NCBI GenBank assembly: GCA_023428295.1
Contig: JAEYYV010000074.1
Span: forward strand, 9,710 to 73,709
DNA length: 64,000 nt
Origin: Pseudomonadota bacterium
Lineage (GTDB): Bacteria > Myxococcota_A > Polyangia > Haliangiales > Haliangiaceae
Direction of reading: 5' to 3'
Each line of letters starts with the position of its first letter. Position 1 is the first letter of the stretch. The notes below the pieces were generated by a model. The model was not told where the DNA came from. It was given only the letters and a program-made list of their open reading frames with translations, and ran no database searches. Shown here piece after piece: positions 43,650-52,027 of this stretch. The position numbers were made by a program, and so were the translations under genes.

Positions 43650-44401
43650 GGGGAAGCTCCGTGTGCTGGATACACCGCAGCGACGGCCTTGGCCACGCCT
43701 TCGGGCGTCGGTGTCGCTGCGACCGAGACGTTCGCGATGCCGGCTTCGCGGAGCACGGCGCCCGTGGTGTCGCCGATCGCGACGAAGTGCGTGACCAGCT
43801 GGGCGAGCGGCGTGGGCGCCACGATCTGCGCGAGCGCACGAATCTGGCTCGGCGCGAACACCACGCACACGCTCGCGTCCCCGGCGAGGAGGAGCGCGCG
43901 ACCTCGCGCGATCGTCTCGTCATCCGGCGGCACGAACGCCGTGCGATACGCGATCACGTCGGCGACTTCAGCGCCCGCCGCGCGCAGGATCTCGATCGCG
44001 TCCTCGCGTCCGTCCTCGGCGCGCGGGACGAGCACGCGTTGCCCCGCGATGTCGCGCTCGGCGAGCATCGCGTGCGCGAGCGCGGCCGCATCGCTCGCAG
44101 CGTCGGGAACGCGCGCGGTGATGCCCGCTGCTGCGAGTGCACGTTGTGTGGCGGGACCCACGGCCCACACCTCCGCGAGCGGCTGCGCTCCGCGTGCAGC
44201 GACGAGCGCGGCGGCTCCGCGCGCACTCGCGATCACGATCGCCGCGTACTGCGACTCGAGCGCGCGGGCGAGCGCCGTCGTGTCGCGTGGCGGCTCGGTG
44301 CGCGTCACCGGCATCGCGATCGGATCGAGCCCACACGCGGTGAGCGCCGTGGCGTACGGGCTCGTCGCGTCGATCTCTCGCGTGATCACGGCGTACGCCA
44401 T
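43646..44401 (-). CDS. hemD: uroporphyrinogen-III synthase
   Basis: This is a 251-aa protein of low sequence conservation but with the HemD layout. There are two alpha/beta domains joined by beta-strand linkers, an ITRE start (AYAVITREIDATSPYATAL), AIVIASARGAAALVAA, the VWAVGPATQRALAAAGI block, VLVPRAEDGREDAIEIL, and a final FVAIGDTTGAVLREAGI. It cyclises hydroxymethylbilane to uroporphyrinogen III. The genomic link with hemB supports the call. hemC is not in the window. It diverges from the DUF4112 gene across 33 bases. Confidence 0.88.
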   Translation of the reverse strand: MAYAVITREIDATSPYATALTACGLDPIAMPVTRTEPPRDTTALARALESQYAAIVIASARGAAALVAARGAQPLAEVWAVGPATQRALAAAGITARVPDAASDAAALAHAMLAERDIAGQRVLVPRAEDGREDAIEILRAAGAEVADVIAYRTAFVPPDDETIARGRALLLAGDASVCVVFAPSQIRALAQIVAPTPLAQLVTHFVAIGDTTGAVLREAGIANVSVAATPTPEGVAKAVAAVYPAHGASP

Positions 44402-44434
44402 CGCCACATCGTAACAGCATGCTCTAGTTGGCTC

Positions 44435-44857
44435 GTGGCCCAGACGGATCGAGAGCTCGACCGCGTGAAGAAGATCGCGCGGGTGATGGACGGCGGCTTC
44501 GTCGATCCGCTGATCGGCCTGTTCGTCCCCGGCGTCGGCGACTTGATCGGCTCGGGCATCGGCCTCTACGTCGTGGGGCTCGCGATCCGCCGCAAGGTCG
44601 CGCCGATCATCATCGCGCGCATGGTGCTGAACCTCGCGATCGATGCGGGCATCGGAGCGATTCCGCTCGTCGGCGACATCTTCGATCTCGCGTGGCGCGC
44701 GAACGACAAGAACGTGGCGCTGCTCGAAGCGCGAACCGAGCGCGGTCGCGCGACGTGGACCGATTGGCTCGCCGTGATCGGCGCGTTCGCGGCGCTGTTC
44801 GCCGTGCTCGCGCTCGCGATCTGGGCCCTCGTGTCGCTGCTCCGCGCGATCTTCTAG
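44435..44857 (+). CDS. DUF4112 domain membrane protein
   Basis: This 140-aa protein starts with GTG at 44435. It matches DUF4112: an amphipathic N-terminus with RVKKIARVMDGGFVDPLIGL, the hydrophobic GVGDLIGSGIGLYVVGLAI, then NLAIDAGIGAIPLVGDIFDLAWRA and a C-terminal membrane helix (LAVIGAFAALFAVLALAIWAL). The role of the family is unknown. The DUF192 lipoprotein gene begins 15 bases later, so the two are probably cotranscribed. Confidence 0.85.
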   Translation: MAQTDRELDRVKKIARVMDGGFVDPLIGLFVPGVGDLIGSGIGLYVVGLAIRRKVAPIIIARMVLNLAIDAGIGAIPLVGDIFDLAWRANDKNVALLEARTERGRATWTDWLAVIGAFAALFAVLALAIWALVSLLRAIF

Positions 44858-44872
44858 TGGTAGCGTTGCCGC

Positions 44873-45385
44873 GTGCGGCTCGCCCTCGTCCTCGCTGTTT
44901 GCGTCGCGTGCTCCAACGGAGCCAAGAAGCACGACGACGCGCGCTCCATCCCCACGCAACAAGAAGCCTCGGTCGCGCCTGCCACGGCCAAGGTCTGGTT
45001 GACGGGGGCCGAGGGTGAGGTTCCCGTCTCCGTCGAGGTCGTCGACACGCCCCCCAAGATCATGAAGGGGCTCATGTACCGAGAACACCTTCCCCTCGAC
45101 GCCGGGATGCTCTTCCTCATGGCCGTGATGAACGACGGCAAAGAGGACGACCAGACCTTCTACATGCGCAACACGCTCATTCCGCTCGACATGATCTTCA
45201 TCAACAAAGACCTCACGATCGTCGGCATCGTAAAGAACGCCGAGCCACGCACCGAGACGCTGCGCAGCGTCGGAATGCCCTCGCTCTACGTCCTCGAGGT
45301 CAACGGCGGCTGGACGGCGGCCAAGAAGATCCAGGTCGGCTCGAAGGTCCGGTTCGAAGGTGTGACACCGTCGCCATCTCCGTGA
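44873..45385 (+). CDS. DUF192 family lipoprotein
   Basis: This is a 170-aa exported protein with a GTG start, a very short signal peptide and lipobox Cys13 (VCVAC). The DUF192 fold covers residues ~38-165: VEVVDTPPKIMKGLMYREHL, the conserved TFYMRNTLIPLDMIFIN block and YVLEVNGGW. DUF192 proteins are small beta-barrels of unknown function, usually extracytoplasmic in bacteria. The sequence is complete. The 105 bases after it contain the putative promoter and palindrome of the next lipoprotein gene. Confidence 0.9.
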   Translation: MRLALVLAVCVACSNGAKKHDDARSIPTQQEASVAPATAKVWLTGAEGEVPVSVEVVDTPPKIMKGLMYREHLPLDAGMLFLMAVMNDGKEDDQTFYMRNTLIPLDMIFINKDLTIVGIVKNAEPRTETLRSVGMPSLYVLEVNGGWTAAKKIQVGSKVRFEGVTPSPSP

Positions 45386-45443
45386 TCACCCTGTGATCGA
45401 CTTCGCAGGCATCCTTACGGTTTGTGCGTATTGTGCCCGCTCT

Positions 45444-45462
45444 CGGTTCTGCGCTAGAACCG
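45444..45462. promoter_or_regulatory. palindrome upstream of lipoprotein gene
   Basis: Perfect 7-bp arms CGGTTCT and AGAACCG surround a 5-base loop, ending 28 bases before the ATG at 45491. TAGAAC inside it (45455-45460), with TTGTGC at 45431-45436, could be a promoter with an 18-base spacer, so the palindrome may be an operator over the -10 element. A Shine-Dalgarno GGGGA lies just before the ATG. Confidence 0.4.
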
Positions 45463-45490
45463 CTCCTAACCTTAGTCCAGGGGAGACGAC

Positions 45491-46450
45491 ATGGCATCGC
45501 TACGTTCATTTTTGCTTGCTGCTGCACTTCCGATGACGCTCGTCGCTGCTTGCGGTGACGACGGTGGATCCACCGTCGTTCCCGAGGGCACGCACTACCA
45601 GTACGTCTCTTCCGAAGCGTTCGTCCCGACGAACAACAACCAGGCCCGCGAGTACGGCCTGGATCTCAACGGCGACAAGACGCCCGACAACCAGCTCGGC
45701 ATGGTGCTCGGCACGCTGTCCACGATGGGCTTCGACGTCCAAGGCACGATCGACGAGGCCGTCTCCGAGGGCTCGATCATCCTGCTCGTCGACTTCCAGA
45801 CGAAGGACTTCACCAACACCACCGCGGCCGGCCTCAAGGTCCTCCTCGGCGACATGCCGATGCCGGCGCCCTGCACCGATCCGCAGAACCCGACGCCCGC
45901 GACGTGCGGCAAGCACCTCGACGGCAACGGCTCGTTCACGATCGCGGCGGGCTCGCCCGACAACGCGGCCGTCGGCGGCAAGATCATCAACGGCACGTTC
46001 AACGGCGGTCCGGGCAACATCTCGCTGCAGATCGCGCTCGGCGGCACGGACGCCATCCAGCTCGACCTGATCGGCGCGCGCGCCAAGGCGAGCGGCATCA
46101 CGGAGAACGGCATCTCGAGCCTCGTCCTCGGCGGTGCGCTCACCGAGGCCGACCTCAACACGAAGGTCATCCCGGCCATCCACGGCCAGATCGCTCCGCT
46201 CATCGCAGAGGACTGCAACGCTCCGCAGTCGCCGCCGATGTGCGGTTGCACGTCGGGCTCGACGGGCGCGACGGTGCTCAACCTGTTCGACGCGGCGCCG
46301 AAGGACTGCATGGTGACGGTCGACGAGATCAAGAACAACAGCTTGATCCAGTCGCTCCTCGCCCCGGACGTCGAGATCGACGGCAAGCAGGCGCTCTCGC
46401 TCGGCATCAAGGTCGTCACGAAGAAGGCGACCTTCCCCGCGCAGGACTAA
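45491..46450 (+). CDS. hypothetical lipoprotein
   Basis: This is a 319-aa exported protein with signal peptide and lipobox Cys21 (TLVAAC), followed by GDDGG, which places acidic residues at +2. The mature part is Gly/Asn/Asp-rich and beta-predicted. It begins with a calcium-like DLNGDKTPDNQ loop, has a CTDPQNPTPATC pair and later two further Cys near SPPMCGC. No family is recognised. It is a single-gene unit: a palindromic promoter region lies upstream and a strong intrinsic terminator starts 22 bases after its stop, which suggests high expression. Confidence 0.85.
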   Translation: MASLRSFLLAAALPMTLVAACGDDGGSTVVPEGTHYQYVSSEAFVPTNNNQAREYGLDLNGDKTPDNQLGMVLGTLSTMGFDVQGTIDEAVSEGSIILLVDFQTKDFTNTTAAGLKVLLGDMPMPAPCTDPQNPTPATCGKHLDGNGSFTIAAGSPDNAAVGGKIINGTFNGGPGNISLQIALGGTDAIQLDLIGARAKASGITENGISSLVLGGALTEADLNTKVIPAIHGQIAPLIAEDCNAPQSPPMCGCTSGSTGATVLNLFDAAPKDCMVTVDEIKNNSLIQSLLAPDVEIDGKQALSLGIKVVTKKATFPAQD

Positions 46451-46472
46451 CCTCCTTCGCATCTCATGCAAA

Positions 46473-46498
46473 GGCGCGCTCGAGAGGGCGCGCTTTTC
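46473..46498 (+). terminator. intrinsic transcription terminator
   Basis: A GC-rich stem is formed by GCGCGC at 46474-46479 and GCGCGC at 46488-46493, extended by flanking A/T pairs. It is followed by TTTTCGTTTT. It ends the lipoprotein transcript; the next gene starts 22 bases further on. It is the only textbook rho-independent terminator I see in the window. Confidence 0.85.
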
Positions 46499-46520
46499 GT
46501 TTTCGGTTACTGTCCGCGCG

Positions 46521-46961
46521 ATGAATCGCGCATTCCTCGTCGCAGCTCTCGCTCTCGCCGCGTGCGGCGAGGATCCGCCACCCGCCTCCGACACCGACGC
46601 GTGCGCGCAGCTCGAGATGGGCCCGTACACGCAAGTCGCCGCCTCGGTCTCGCGCGACAACAACACGCCCGCCGTCGCCGACGATGGCAACGCGTACACC
46701 GTGACGCTCACCGCGTCGGGCTTTGGCTACGTGAGGCTCGACTCGACGGGCGGGAAGTACGTCGTCTATCTCGATCGCGGGCTGACGGTGAACGCACTCG
46801 AAGGTGCGGGGACGCCGGCGAACGTGTCGAGCGCGTCGAGCTCGGAGGCGTGCGCGGCGATCAAGGGGCGGCACGAGGTGACGCTTGGGTCGGGCGCGGT
46901 GTACGTCGGGTTGATGTCCGATGGTGGGGCGCCGGTGAACCTGGTGGTGGCGGCGCCTTAG
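46521..46961 (+). CDS. small hypothetical lipoprotein
   Basis: This is a 146-aa exported protein with lipobox Cys15 (LALAAC) and GEDPPP after the cut. The mature part is a compact beta-rich domain with GNAYTVTLTASGFGYVRL and GAVYVGLMSDGGAPVNLVV and two internal Cys, and looks like a small Ig- or lectin-like fold. No family is recognised. It starts just after the terminator at 46473 and ends three bases before a strong inverted repeat that separates it from the kinase gene. Confidence 0.8.
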   Translation: MNRAFLVAALALAACGEDPPPASDTDACAQLEMGPYTQVAASVSRDNNTPAVADDGNAYTVTLTASGFGYVRLDSTGGKYVVYLDRGLTVNALEGAGTPANVSSASSSEACAAIKGRHEVTLGSGAVYVGLMSDGGAPVNLVVAAP

Positions 46962-46963
46962 TC

Positions 46964-46997
46964 GCCACCAAGGCGCCATCCCCAAAGCCTTGGTGGC
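46964..46997. repeat. 11-bp-stem inverted repeat before the Ser/Thr kinase gene
   Basis: GCCACCAAGGC and GCCTTGGTGGC pair perfectly around a 12-base loop, beginning three bases after the lipoprotein stop and ending 25 bases before the kinase ATG at 47022. No T-run follows, so it is either a rho-assisted terminator for the lipoprotein gene or an operator or leader hairpin for the kinase. Confidence 0.5.
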
Positions 46998-47021
46998 CAA
47001 CCCGAGCTACAGTACGTCCAC

Positions 47022-49403
47022 ATGGCCGGCGGACACGACGACACGGTGGCCAGCTCGCTACCGACGCTGTCGGGCGATGCATCTCCCGTCGCGGAGGTGA
47101 TCGCGGGGCGCTATCAGCTCGTGCGGTGGCTCGGTGGTGGCGGGATGGGGCGCGTGTACGAAGTGCTCGACCAGGAGCTCGGCGAACGCGTCGCGCTGAA
47201 GGTGTTGAAGAGCGGGCTGTCCGACGAAGCGACGGAGCGGTTTCGCCGCGAAGTGAGGCTCACGCGACGCATCCAGCACCGGAACGTCGCGCGCATGTTC
47301 GATATCGGCGAGCACAACGGCGACAAGTTCCTCACGATGGAGCTCGTCGAGGGAGAGCCGCTGACGAGACAGCTGGGCGAGCCGCTTCCGTGGCCGCGGC
47401 TGCAGAAGTTTGCGGTCCAGATTTGCGACGGCTTGGCAGCGGCGCACGCGACGGGCGTGATCCATCGTGACTTGAAGCCGGATAACGTCCTCGTCGAGAA
47501 AGCGACGGAGCGCGCGGTGATCACGGATTTCGGGATCGCGCGCGGTGGAGATGATGCGGGCGTGACGCAGGTCGGCGCGATCGTGGGGACGCCGCGGTAC
47601 ATGGCGCCCGAGCAGATCGCGGGCGCGGAGGTGGATCATCGCGCCGACATCTTCTCGTTGGGTGTGATGCTGTTCGAGCTCGCGACCGGCAAGCGGCCGT
47701 GGAGTGGGGACTCGCTGGTGGCGATCGCGGTGGCGCAGCAAACGCAACCGCCGCGCGAGATGACGGTGCGTGGGTTGCCGGCGGGGTTCGGTGCGCTCGT
47801 GCGGCAGTGCTTGGCGATCGAGCGCGAGCGGAGGCCAGCGACGGTGGCGGAGATCGGAGCGGCGATCGCGGGGTTCGTGGCGACCGAGGCGCCCGTGCGG
47901 GCGGCGATGCCGACGATGACGCCGGTGCGTGGGACGCCGTCGATTTCGGCGGGGACGCTGGCGTCGACGCTGGGCTCGACGATCGACGAGGCGTCGGAGC
48001 AGTCGACGATCGCGGTGTTGCCGCTCGTGTGCACGCCTGCGGACGAGTATCTGGCCGATGGTGTGTTCGAGGACTTCGTGGACACGCTGTCGACGAGCCG
48101 CTCGCTGCGCGTGAAGCCGGCGGGAATCGCGCGCAGTCAAGCGGGGCGTGATCCGCGCGAGCTGGGCAAGGAGTTAGCGGTCGATCACGTGGTGGCCGGA
48201 TCGGTGCGGCGCATTCCGACGGGCGTGCGCGTCTCGACGCGGCTCATCGGCGTCGAGGATGGCTTTCAGATCTGGGCGCAGCGCCTCGATTGCGCGGAGG
48301 GCGAGATCCTCGGTGCGTCGGCGCAGCTCGCGTCCCAGTTGCTCGACGCGCTGTCGACGAAGGCGGCGGCGGCGCGCACCGCGAATCAGATCGATCCCCG
48401 CGCGGTGGACCTGTACCTGCGCGCGAAGTCGGAGGCGCGGCGGTTCTGGGGCGAGCACTTGGTCAACGCGCGCGACCTGCTCGAGCAAGCGCTCGCGTAT
48501 GCGCCGAACGCGCCGCAGATCTTGAGTGCGTTCGCGCACGCGAGCGTGCTCGTGTGGTTGCGCACGGGGAACCCCCCGCATCTGCCGCCCGCGCAGAAGG
48601 CGGTGGAGCGCGCGCTGCAGACGGGGCACGGCGAAGCGTTCCTCGCGGCGGCGAGCCTCGAGCTCAATCGCTACAACGTCGCCGGCTCGGGCGCGATGTT
48701 GTCGCAAGCGCTCGCGCGCGCGCCGATGTCCGCGCAGGTGCACGAGATGGCGGGGCGCATGCTCGTCGAGGTGGACGACGTCGCGCGCGGGCGGCATCAC
48801 TTCCAGACCGCGATCGGGCTCGATCCGGGGCGGCAGCAGGTGATCGAGACAGATCTCGCGCGACTCGATGGGCTCATGGGCAACTGGGTCGCGGCGGATC
48901 GCACGATCGAGCGACTGCTCCAGGACGCCGATCCGCCGATCGTGCAGCTCGGCTCGGTGTTCCAGATGCGCCTCGCGGTGTGGCGCCGCGACTACGAGAA
49001 GGTCACCGAAGCGATGCGCCGGCTCATGTCACGCCTCAGCACGGGGGCGAGCTCGCAGGTCTCGCTGTTTCTCAAGTGGCGCGACGAGGGCGTGTTCGAT
49101 ATCGACGGATGGAAGAACTACCTCGTGAACATCCGCGAGGAGTCCAAGACGGATGTTCCGAGCCGTCACCACCTGATCATCCTGCAGCGCCTCGCGGAGC
49201 TGGCGGCGATCATGGGGCGCACCGACGAGCTGTTCGACGCGCTCGCGCTCGGCGCCGACCTGGGCCTCGTCGATGTGGTGTGGATGGACAACTGTCCGCT
49301 CTTTGCCGACATTCGCACCGAGCCGCGGTTCTTGGCCCTACGCAACCAGATGGGCGACAGCGCCAACCAGTTCCTCGGCGCGTTCTTGGCCGGTCGCGTG
49401 TAG
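47022..49403 (+). CDS. Ser/Thr protein kinase with TolB-like and TPR domains
   Basis: This is a 793-aa active-looking Hanks-type kinase. The glycine loop LGGGGMG is at 37-43, the ATP Lys is K60, HRDLKPDN is at 148-155, DFG at 169-171 and GTPRYMAPEQI follows. After the kinase (to ~290) comes a ~120-residue domain beginning TIAVLPLVCTPADEYLADGV, the TolB-like/adenylate-cyclase-associated domain seen in many kinase and CadC-like proteins. About 350 residues of TPR-like helices follow. There is no transmembrane segment, so it is cytoplasmic, unlike most myxobacterial PASTA kinases. The partner is unknown. Confidence 0.93.
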   Translation: MAGGHDDTVASSLPTLSGDASPVAEVIAGRYQLVRWLGGGGMGRVYEVLDQELGERVALKVLKSGLSDEATERFRREVRLTRRIQHRNVARMFDIGEHNGDKFLTMELVEGEPLTRQLGEPLPWPRLQKFAVQICDGLAAAHATGVIHRDLKPDNVLVEKATERAVITDFGIARGGDDAGVTQVGAIVGTPRYMAPEQIAGAEVDHRADIFSLGVMLFELATGKRPWSGDSLVAIAVAQQTQPPREMTVRGLPAGFGALVRQCLAIERERRPATVAEIGAAIAGFVATEAPVRAAMPTMTPVRGTPSISAGTLASTLGSTIDEASEQSTIAVLPLVCTPADEYLADGVFEDFVDTLSTSRSLRVKPAGIARSQAGRDPRELGKELAVDHVVAGSVRRIPTGVRVSTRLIGVEDGFQIWAQRLDCAEGEILGASAQLASQLLDALSTKAAAARTANQIDPRAVDLYLRAKSEARRFWGEHLVNARDLLEQALAYAPNAPQILSAFAHASVLVWLRTGNPPHLPPAQKAVERALQTGHGEAFLAAASLELNRYNVAGSGAMLSQALARAPMSAQVHEMAGRMLVEVDDVARGRHHFQTAIGLDPGRQQVIETDLARLDGLMGNWVAADRTIERLLQDADPPIVQLGSVFQMRLAVWRRDYEKVTEAMRRLMSRLSTGASSQVSLFLKWRDEGVFDIDGWKNYLVNIREESKTDVPSRHHLIILQRLAELAAIMGRTDELFDALALGADLGLVDVVWMDNCPLFADIRTEPRFLALRNQMGDSANQFLGAFLAGRV

Positions 49404-49498
49404 TCGGCGGCTTATTCCAGCTGCCAACGCCGTGCCTACTGGCAGTGGAGCGGGTGCCGCAATCTGCTGCATGCGCAGGTGTGCTCGCAAAACCCCGA

Positions 49499-49526
49499 TA
49501 GACAAGTTTCACGATCGATTTAGAAT
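49499..49526 (+). promoter_or_regulatory. promoter of haem-binding lipoprotein gene
   Basis: TAGACA (49499-49504) and TAGAAT (49521-49526) are separated by 16 bases; each differs by one base from the vegetative consensus. The predicted start is near 49533, about 30 bases before the GTG at 49564. TAGACA is also, from memory, the -35 sequence of the Myxococcus xanthus vegA promoter. Confidence 0.55.
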
Positions 49527-49553
49527 GGTCTCTTCTCTCAATTTCGAGAGACC
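49527..49553. repeat. inverted repeat in the leader of the haem lipoprotein gene
   Basis: GGTCTCT (49527-49533) and AGAGACC (49547-49553) pair perfectly across a 13-base loop that itself has TCTC/GAGA alternatives. It lies between the -10 element and the GGAGGA ribosome binding site, so it could be an operator at the transcription start or an RNA hairpin affecting translation. Confidence 0.4.
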
Positions 49554-49563
49554 GGGAGGAATC

Positions 49564-50124
49564 GTGAACCACAAGTTGTTGGGTGTTCTGCTCGTGGGCG
49601 TTGTTTCGTCGGTAGGGGCCTGCGTCGATCAACTGCCCGTCGAGGAGGAGACCTCGACGACGGAGCAGGAGAGCAACGGGAACGGCCACGGCCACGGCAA
49701 TCAACCGCCCACAGGGAACGACGCCTTGTTCGCGAGTGCGGTCGCGGACGCGATGGTCGATCGCATCGTCACGCTCTTGTTCCGCGAGTTCGAGGTCACG
49801 ACGCCGGCCAACGCCGCTGTCGGCTCCGCGGCGATCAGCAACATCTTCCACGACGACAACGATCTGATGCGTCTCGTCGGCGACGTGAAACCGTTGCAGA
49901 AGAACAACAAGCCGGCTGACAAGTTCGAGAAGGATGCGCTCGCCGCAGCGAAGCTCGGCCAGAACTTCGAGCGCATCGAGAAGGTGCAGGGCAAGTGGTG
50001 GGTCCGAAAGTCGATCGCGGTCGCGACGACGTTCTCCCCCTCCTGCGTGCACTGCCACTCGAACTTCGGGTCGCTCTCGAACCCGTGGGTCGGCGCGCTC
50101 ATGGTGCGCGCGCAGGTGCCGTGA
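49564..50124 (+). CDS. haem-binding (CxxCH) lipoprotein, DUF3365-like
   Basis: This is a 186-aa protein; the GTG at 49564 follows GGAGGA. A signal peptide ends with lipobox Cys20 (SVGAC), then a Glu/Thr-rich spacer with NGHGHGNQP. The folded part has FHDDNDLMRLVGD-type helices and ends with SPSCVHCHSNFGS, a single c-type haem site of the CxxCH kind. The layout resembles DUF3365/Tll0287-like periplasmic haem sensor domains, though without a kinase attached. It is convergent with the H-NOX/phosphatase operon with no gap, so a shared haem-signalling role is plausible. Confidence 0.8.
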   Translation: MNHKLLGVLLVGVVSSVGACVDQLPVEEETSTTEQESNGNGHGHGNQPPTGNDALFASAVADAMVDRIVTLLFREFEVTTPANAAVGSAAISNIFHDDNDLMRLVGDVKPLQKNNKPADKFEKDALAAAKLGQNFERIEKVQGKWWVRKSIAVATTFSPSCVHCHSNFGSLSNPWVGALMVRAQVP

Positions 50125-51372
50125 TCAGTTAGCGGCGCGACGCAAAAGAACCAGCGTCGCATCGTCATCGCGCTTGGCCGTCCACCGCGCGACTTCGTCG
50201 AGGACGCCGTCGCGCACCCGCTCGATCGGCTCGCTGTGATAGCGCTCGAGCGCCGCCCCGAGGCGCTCGATGCCAAACTGCTCACCCTTGGAGTTACGCG
50301 CCTCGGTGATGCCGTCGGTGTAGAGCGCGACGAGATCGTTGGGCTCGAGCTCGATCGTGGTCTCCTTCGTGAACTTGCCGATCTCCGGCAGGACGCCGAG
50401 CCACGTGCCCGGCGTCTCGATCGCATCGGCGACACCGGTCTTGCCGCGACACACGAGGAACTGTTCGTGGGCACCGGCGAACACGATGCGCTGCGACGAC
50501 ACGCGCAGCAGCGAGAGCGTGACGAAGTCGTCCTTGATCAGGCGGTGGCGAATGTTCTCGAACAGCACGCGGTTCAAGATCGTCACGGCCTCTCGCGGGC
50601 TCGCGTCGGGATCCTTGGCGACGATGCCGGCGATCACGCTCTGCACCATCAGCATGATGAGGCCCGACGTCACGCCGTGACCGGAGACGTCGCCGATGCC
50701 GATCCAGCAACCGCCTTGTACGGGCAGCACGTCGTAGTAGTCGCCGCCGACCTCGGTGGCCGTGGTCATCGTCGCCGAGAGCTCGAGGCCCTCGGCGGCG
50801 AGGTGGCGCGGAAGGATGCCGACCTGGATCTGACGCGCGAGCTCGAGCTCCTTCTCGAGACGCTCGCGCGCGACCTTCTCGATCTCGAGGAGGTTCGCTT
50901 GCTGCTGCGCGAGCTTCACGGACTGCTGACTGGCGAGCTTGCGAACGTCGGAGAGCGCCGCCTGCTGCGCGCGGATCAGGAACAAGCAGTCGATCACCTG
51001 ATCGTGCACTGCGAAGTCATCCAGCTTGATGCCGTGCGAGTTGAGCTCCTCGAGCTCGCTGATCCACGGCGAGCCGAGGAACAGCATGAGCTCGTCCTGC
51101 TCGACGTACAGCATCTGCCCCTTGAGCTTCAGCTTCGACTGCACCGCCTCGAGAACAAACACCGTGCGCGGGTGCGCGCGGATCGCATCGAAGGTCAGCT
51201 CGAGCTGAGGCCGGTCGAGCTTGAACACGTCGCGAATCGAGCCGCCGACGACGAGCTCGCCACATACTCGAGCCACGACGGGCCCCGTCTGCACGACCGT
51301 GCCATCCGCACGAAACGCGATGTGGAACGGAAAGGTGCTGCTCAGCAGCTCGGGGGTCAGTCCAACGGTCAT
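50125..51372 (-). CDS. HNOBA-domain SpoIIE/PP2C-type phosphatase
   Basis: This is a 415-aa protein. Residues ~10-165 form the haem-NO-binding-associated (HNOBA) domain: FPFHIAFRADGTVVQTG, the LKLKGQM strand, ELMLFLGSPWISELEELNSH and VHDQVIDCLFLIRAQQ, followed by a coiled coil. Residues ~190-415 are a SpoIIE-like PP2C serine phosphatase with metal-binding Asp residues in EVGGDYYDVL, GIGDVSGHG, ALYTDGITEARN and DDDATLVLL. It lies 15 bases downstream of the H-NOX gene, so a haem/NO signal is expected to set phosphatase activity. The nearby STAS protein is the obvious candidate substrate. Confidence 0.9.
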   Translation of the reverse strand: MTVGLTPELLSSTFPFHIAFRADGTVVQTGPVVARVCGELVVGGSIRDVFKLDRPQLELTFDAIRAHPRTVFVLEAVQSKLKLKGQMLYVEQDELMLFLGSPWISELEELNSHGIKLDDFAVHDQVIDCLFLIRAQQAALSDVRKLASQQSVKLAQQQANLLEIEKVARERLEKELELARQIQVGILPRHLAAEGLELSATMTTATEVGGDYYDVLPVQGGCWIGIGDVSGHGVTSGLIMLMVQSVIAGIVAKDPDASPREAVTILNRVLFENIRHRLIKDDFVTLSLLRVSSQRIVFAGAHEQFLVCRGKTGVADAIETPGTWLGVLPEIGKFTKETTIELEPNDLVALYTDGITEARNSKGEQFGIERLGAALERYHSEPIERVRDGVLDEVARWTAKRDDDATLVLLRRAAN

Positions 51373-51387
51373 CTGCGCCCGGGCAGT

Positions 51388-51933
51388 CTACGCCGCTGCA
51401 GCGACGAGCTTGATCGTGAAGTCGTCATGATCGCCCGCGCGCACGTACGAAACCTCGATCCCTTGGTTGAACCGGATGCCCAGGCCCCGCAAGAGGCCGA
51501 CGACCATGGGCGCGAGCCCTTCGCGGGTGGAGTGGTACTCGAGCTTCAGCGTGGTCGGATCGATATCGATCAGGCGAAAGCGCGGCGGCTTGAGCGCCGG
51601 CATCGTCAGCGCGACGCGCGCGTGGAGCGCATCGAGGTTCATCAAGAAGTCGCGCAGCGTGTCGCCGGATGCGCTGAGCAACGGGCCGTAGCCTTCCTGC
51701 GCCGTATAGAGAACCCAGTACTCGCCGAAGGCCTCGAGCACCTGTGCGGGGGTGATGCCGAGCACGTCGCTCGCTGCGCCGACGAGGCGGTACGTGACCT
51801 CGTCCGGGTATCCGTCCATCGAGACGAACACGTCGATATCGACCTCGGCCTTCGCCTTGATCTTGTTCCACGTCTCTTCACCGAACTTGGTGGTCACCAG
51901 ATCAACAACGGCCTTGTTCACCAAACCGTACAT
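51388..51933 (-). CDS. H-NOX haem nitric-oxide/oxygen-binding sensor
   Basis: This is a 181-aa protein, the usual H-NOX length. The ATG at 51933 has a G-rich Shine-Dalgarno about seven bases upstream. MYGLVNKAVVDLV opens the domain, FGEYWVLYTAQEGYGPLL is a conserved block, the proximal haem His is in NLDALHARVALTMP, and the haem-propionate-binding YxSxR is LEYHSTREGL. H-NOX proteins bind NO (sometimes O2) on ferrous haem and control partner proteins. The next gene encodes an HNOBA-phosphatase, a typical partner. Confidence 0.95.
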   Translation of the reverse strand: MYGLVNKAVVDLVTTKFGEETWNKIKAKAEVDIDVFVSMDGYPDEVTYRLVGAASDVLGITPAQVLEAFGEYWVLYTAQEGYGPLLSASGDTLRDFLMNLDALHARVALTMPALKPPRFRLIDIDPTTLKLEYHSTREGLAPMVVGLLRGLGIRFNQGIEVSYVRAGDHDDFTIKLVAAAA

Positions 51934-52027
51934 ATCGACACCCCCCTGCGCGTCTGCGCTACGTAATGAGTTGATTGTGTCCGTAACACCCGTGAGAACT
52001 ATCAATTGCCTGTAGCGAATTGCTGCA

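Noticed and set aside
42675..44401. A missing hemC or hemA expected in a hem operon
   Set aside because: The region ends at hemD with a divergent DUF4112 gene. No HemC motifs exist nearby, so the gene is simply elsewhere; this is not evidence of a broken pathway.
51960..52020. GTGTTACGGACAC-like imperfect palindrome and TTGAT/ATCAA halves upstream of H-NOX, as an FNR- or NorR-type site
   Set aside because: Only four outer pairs of the palindrome match, and the TTGAT and ATCAA halves are spaced far too widely for an FNR/CRP dimer.
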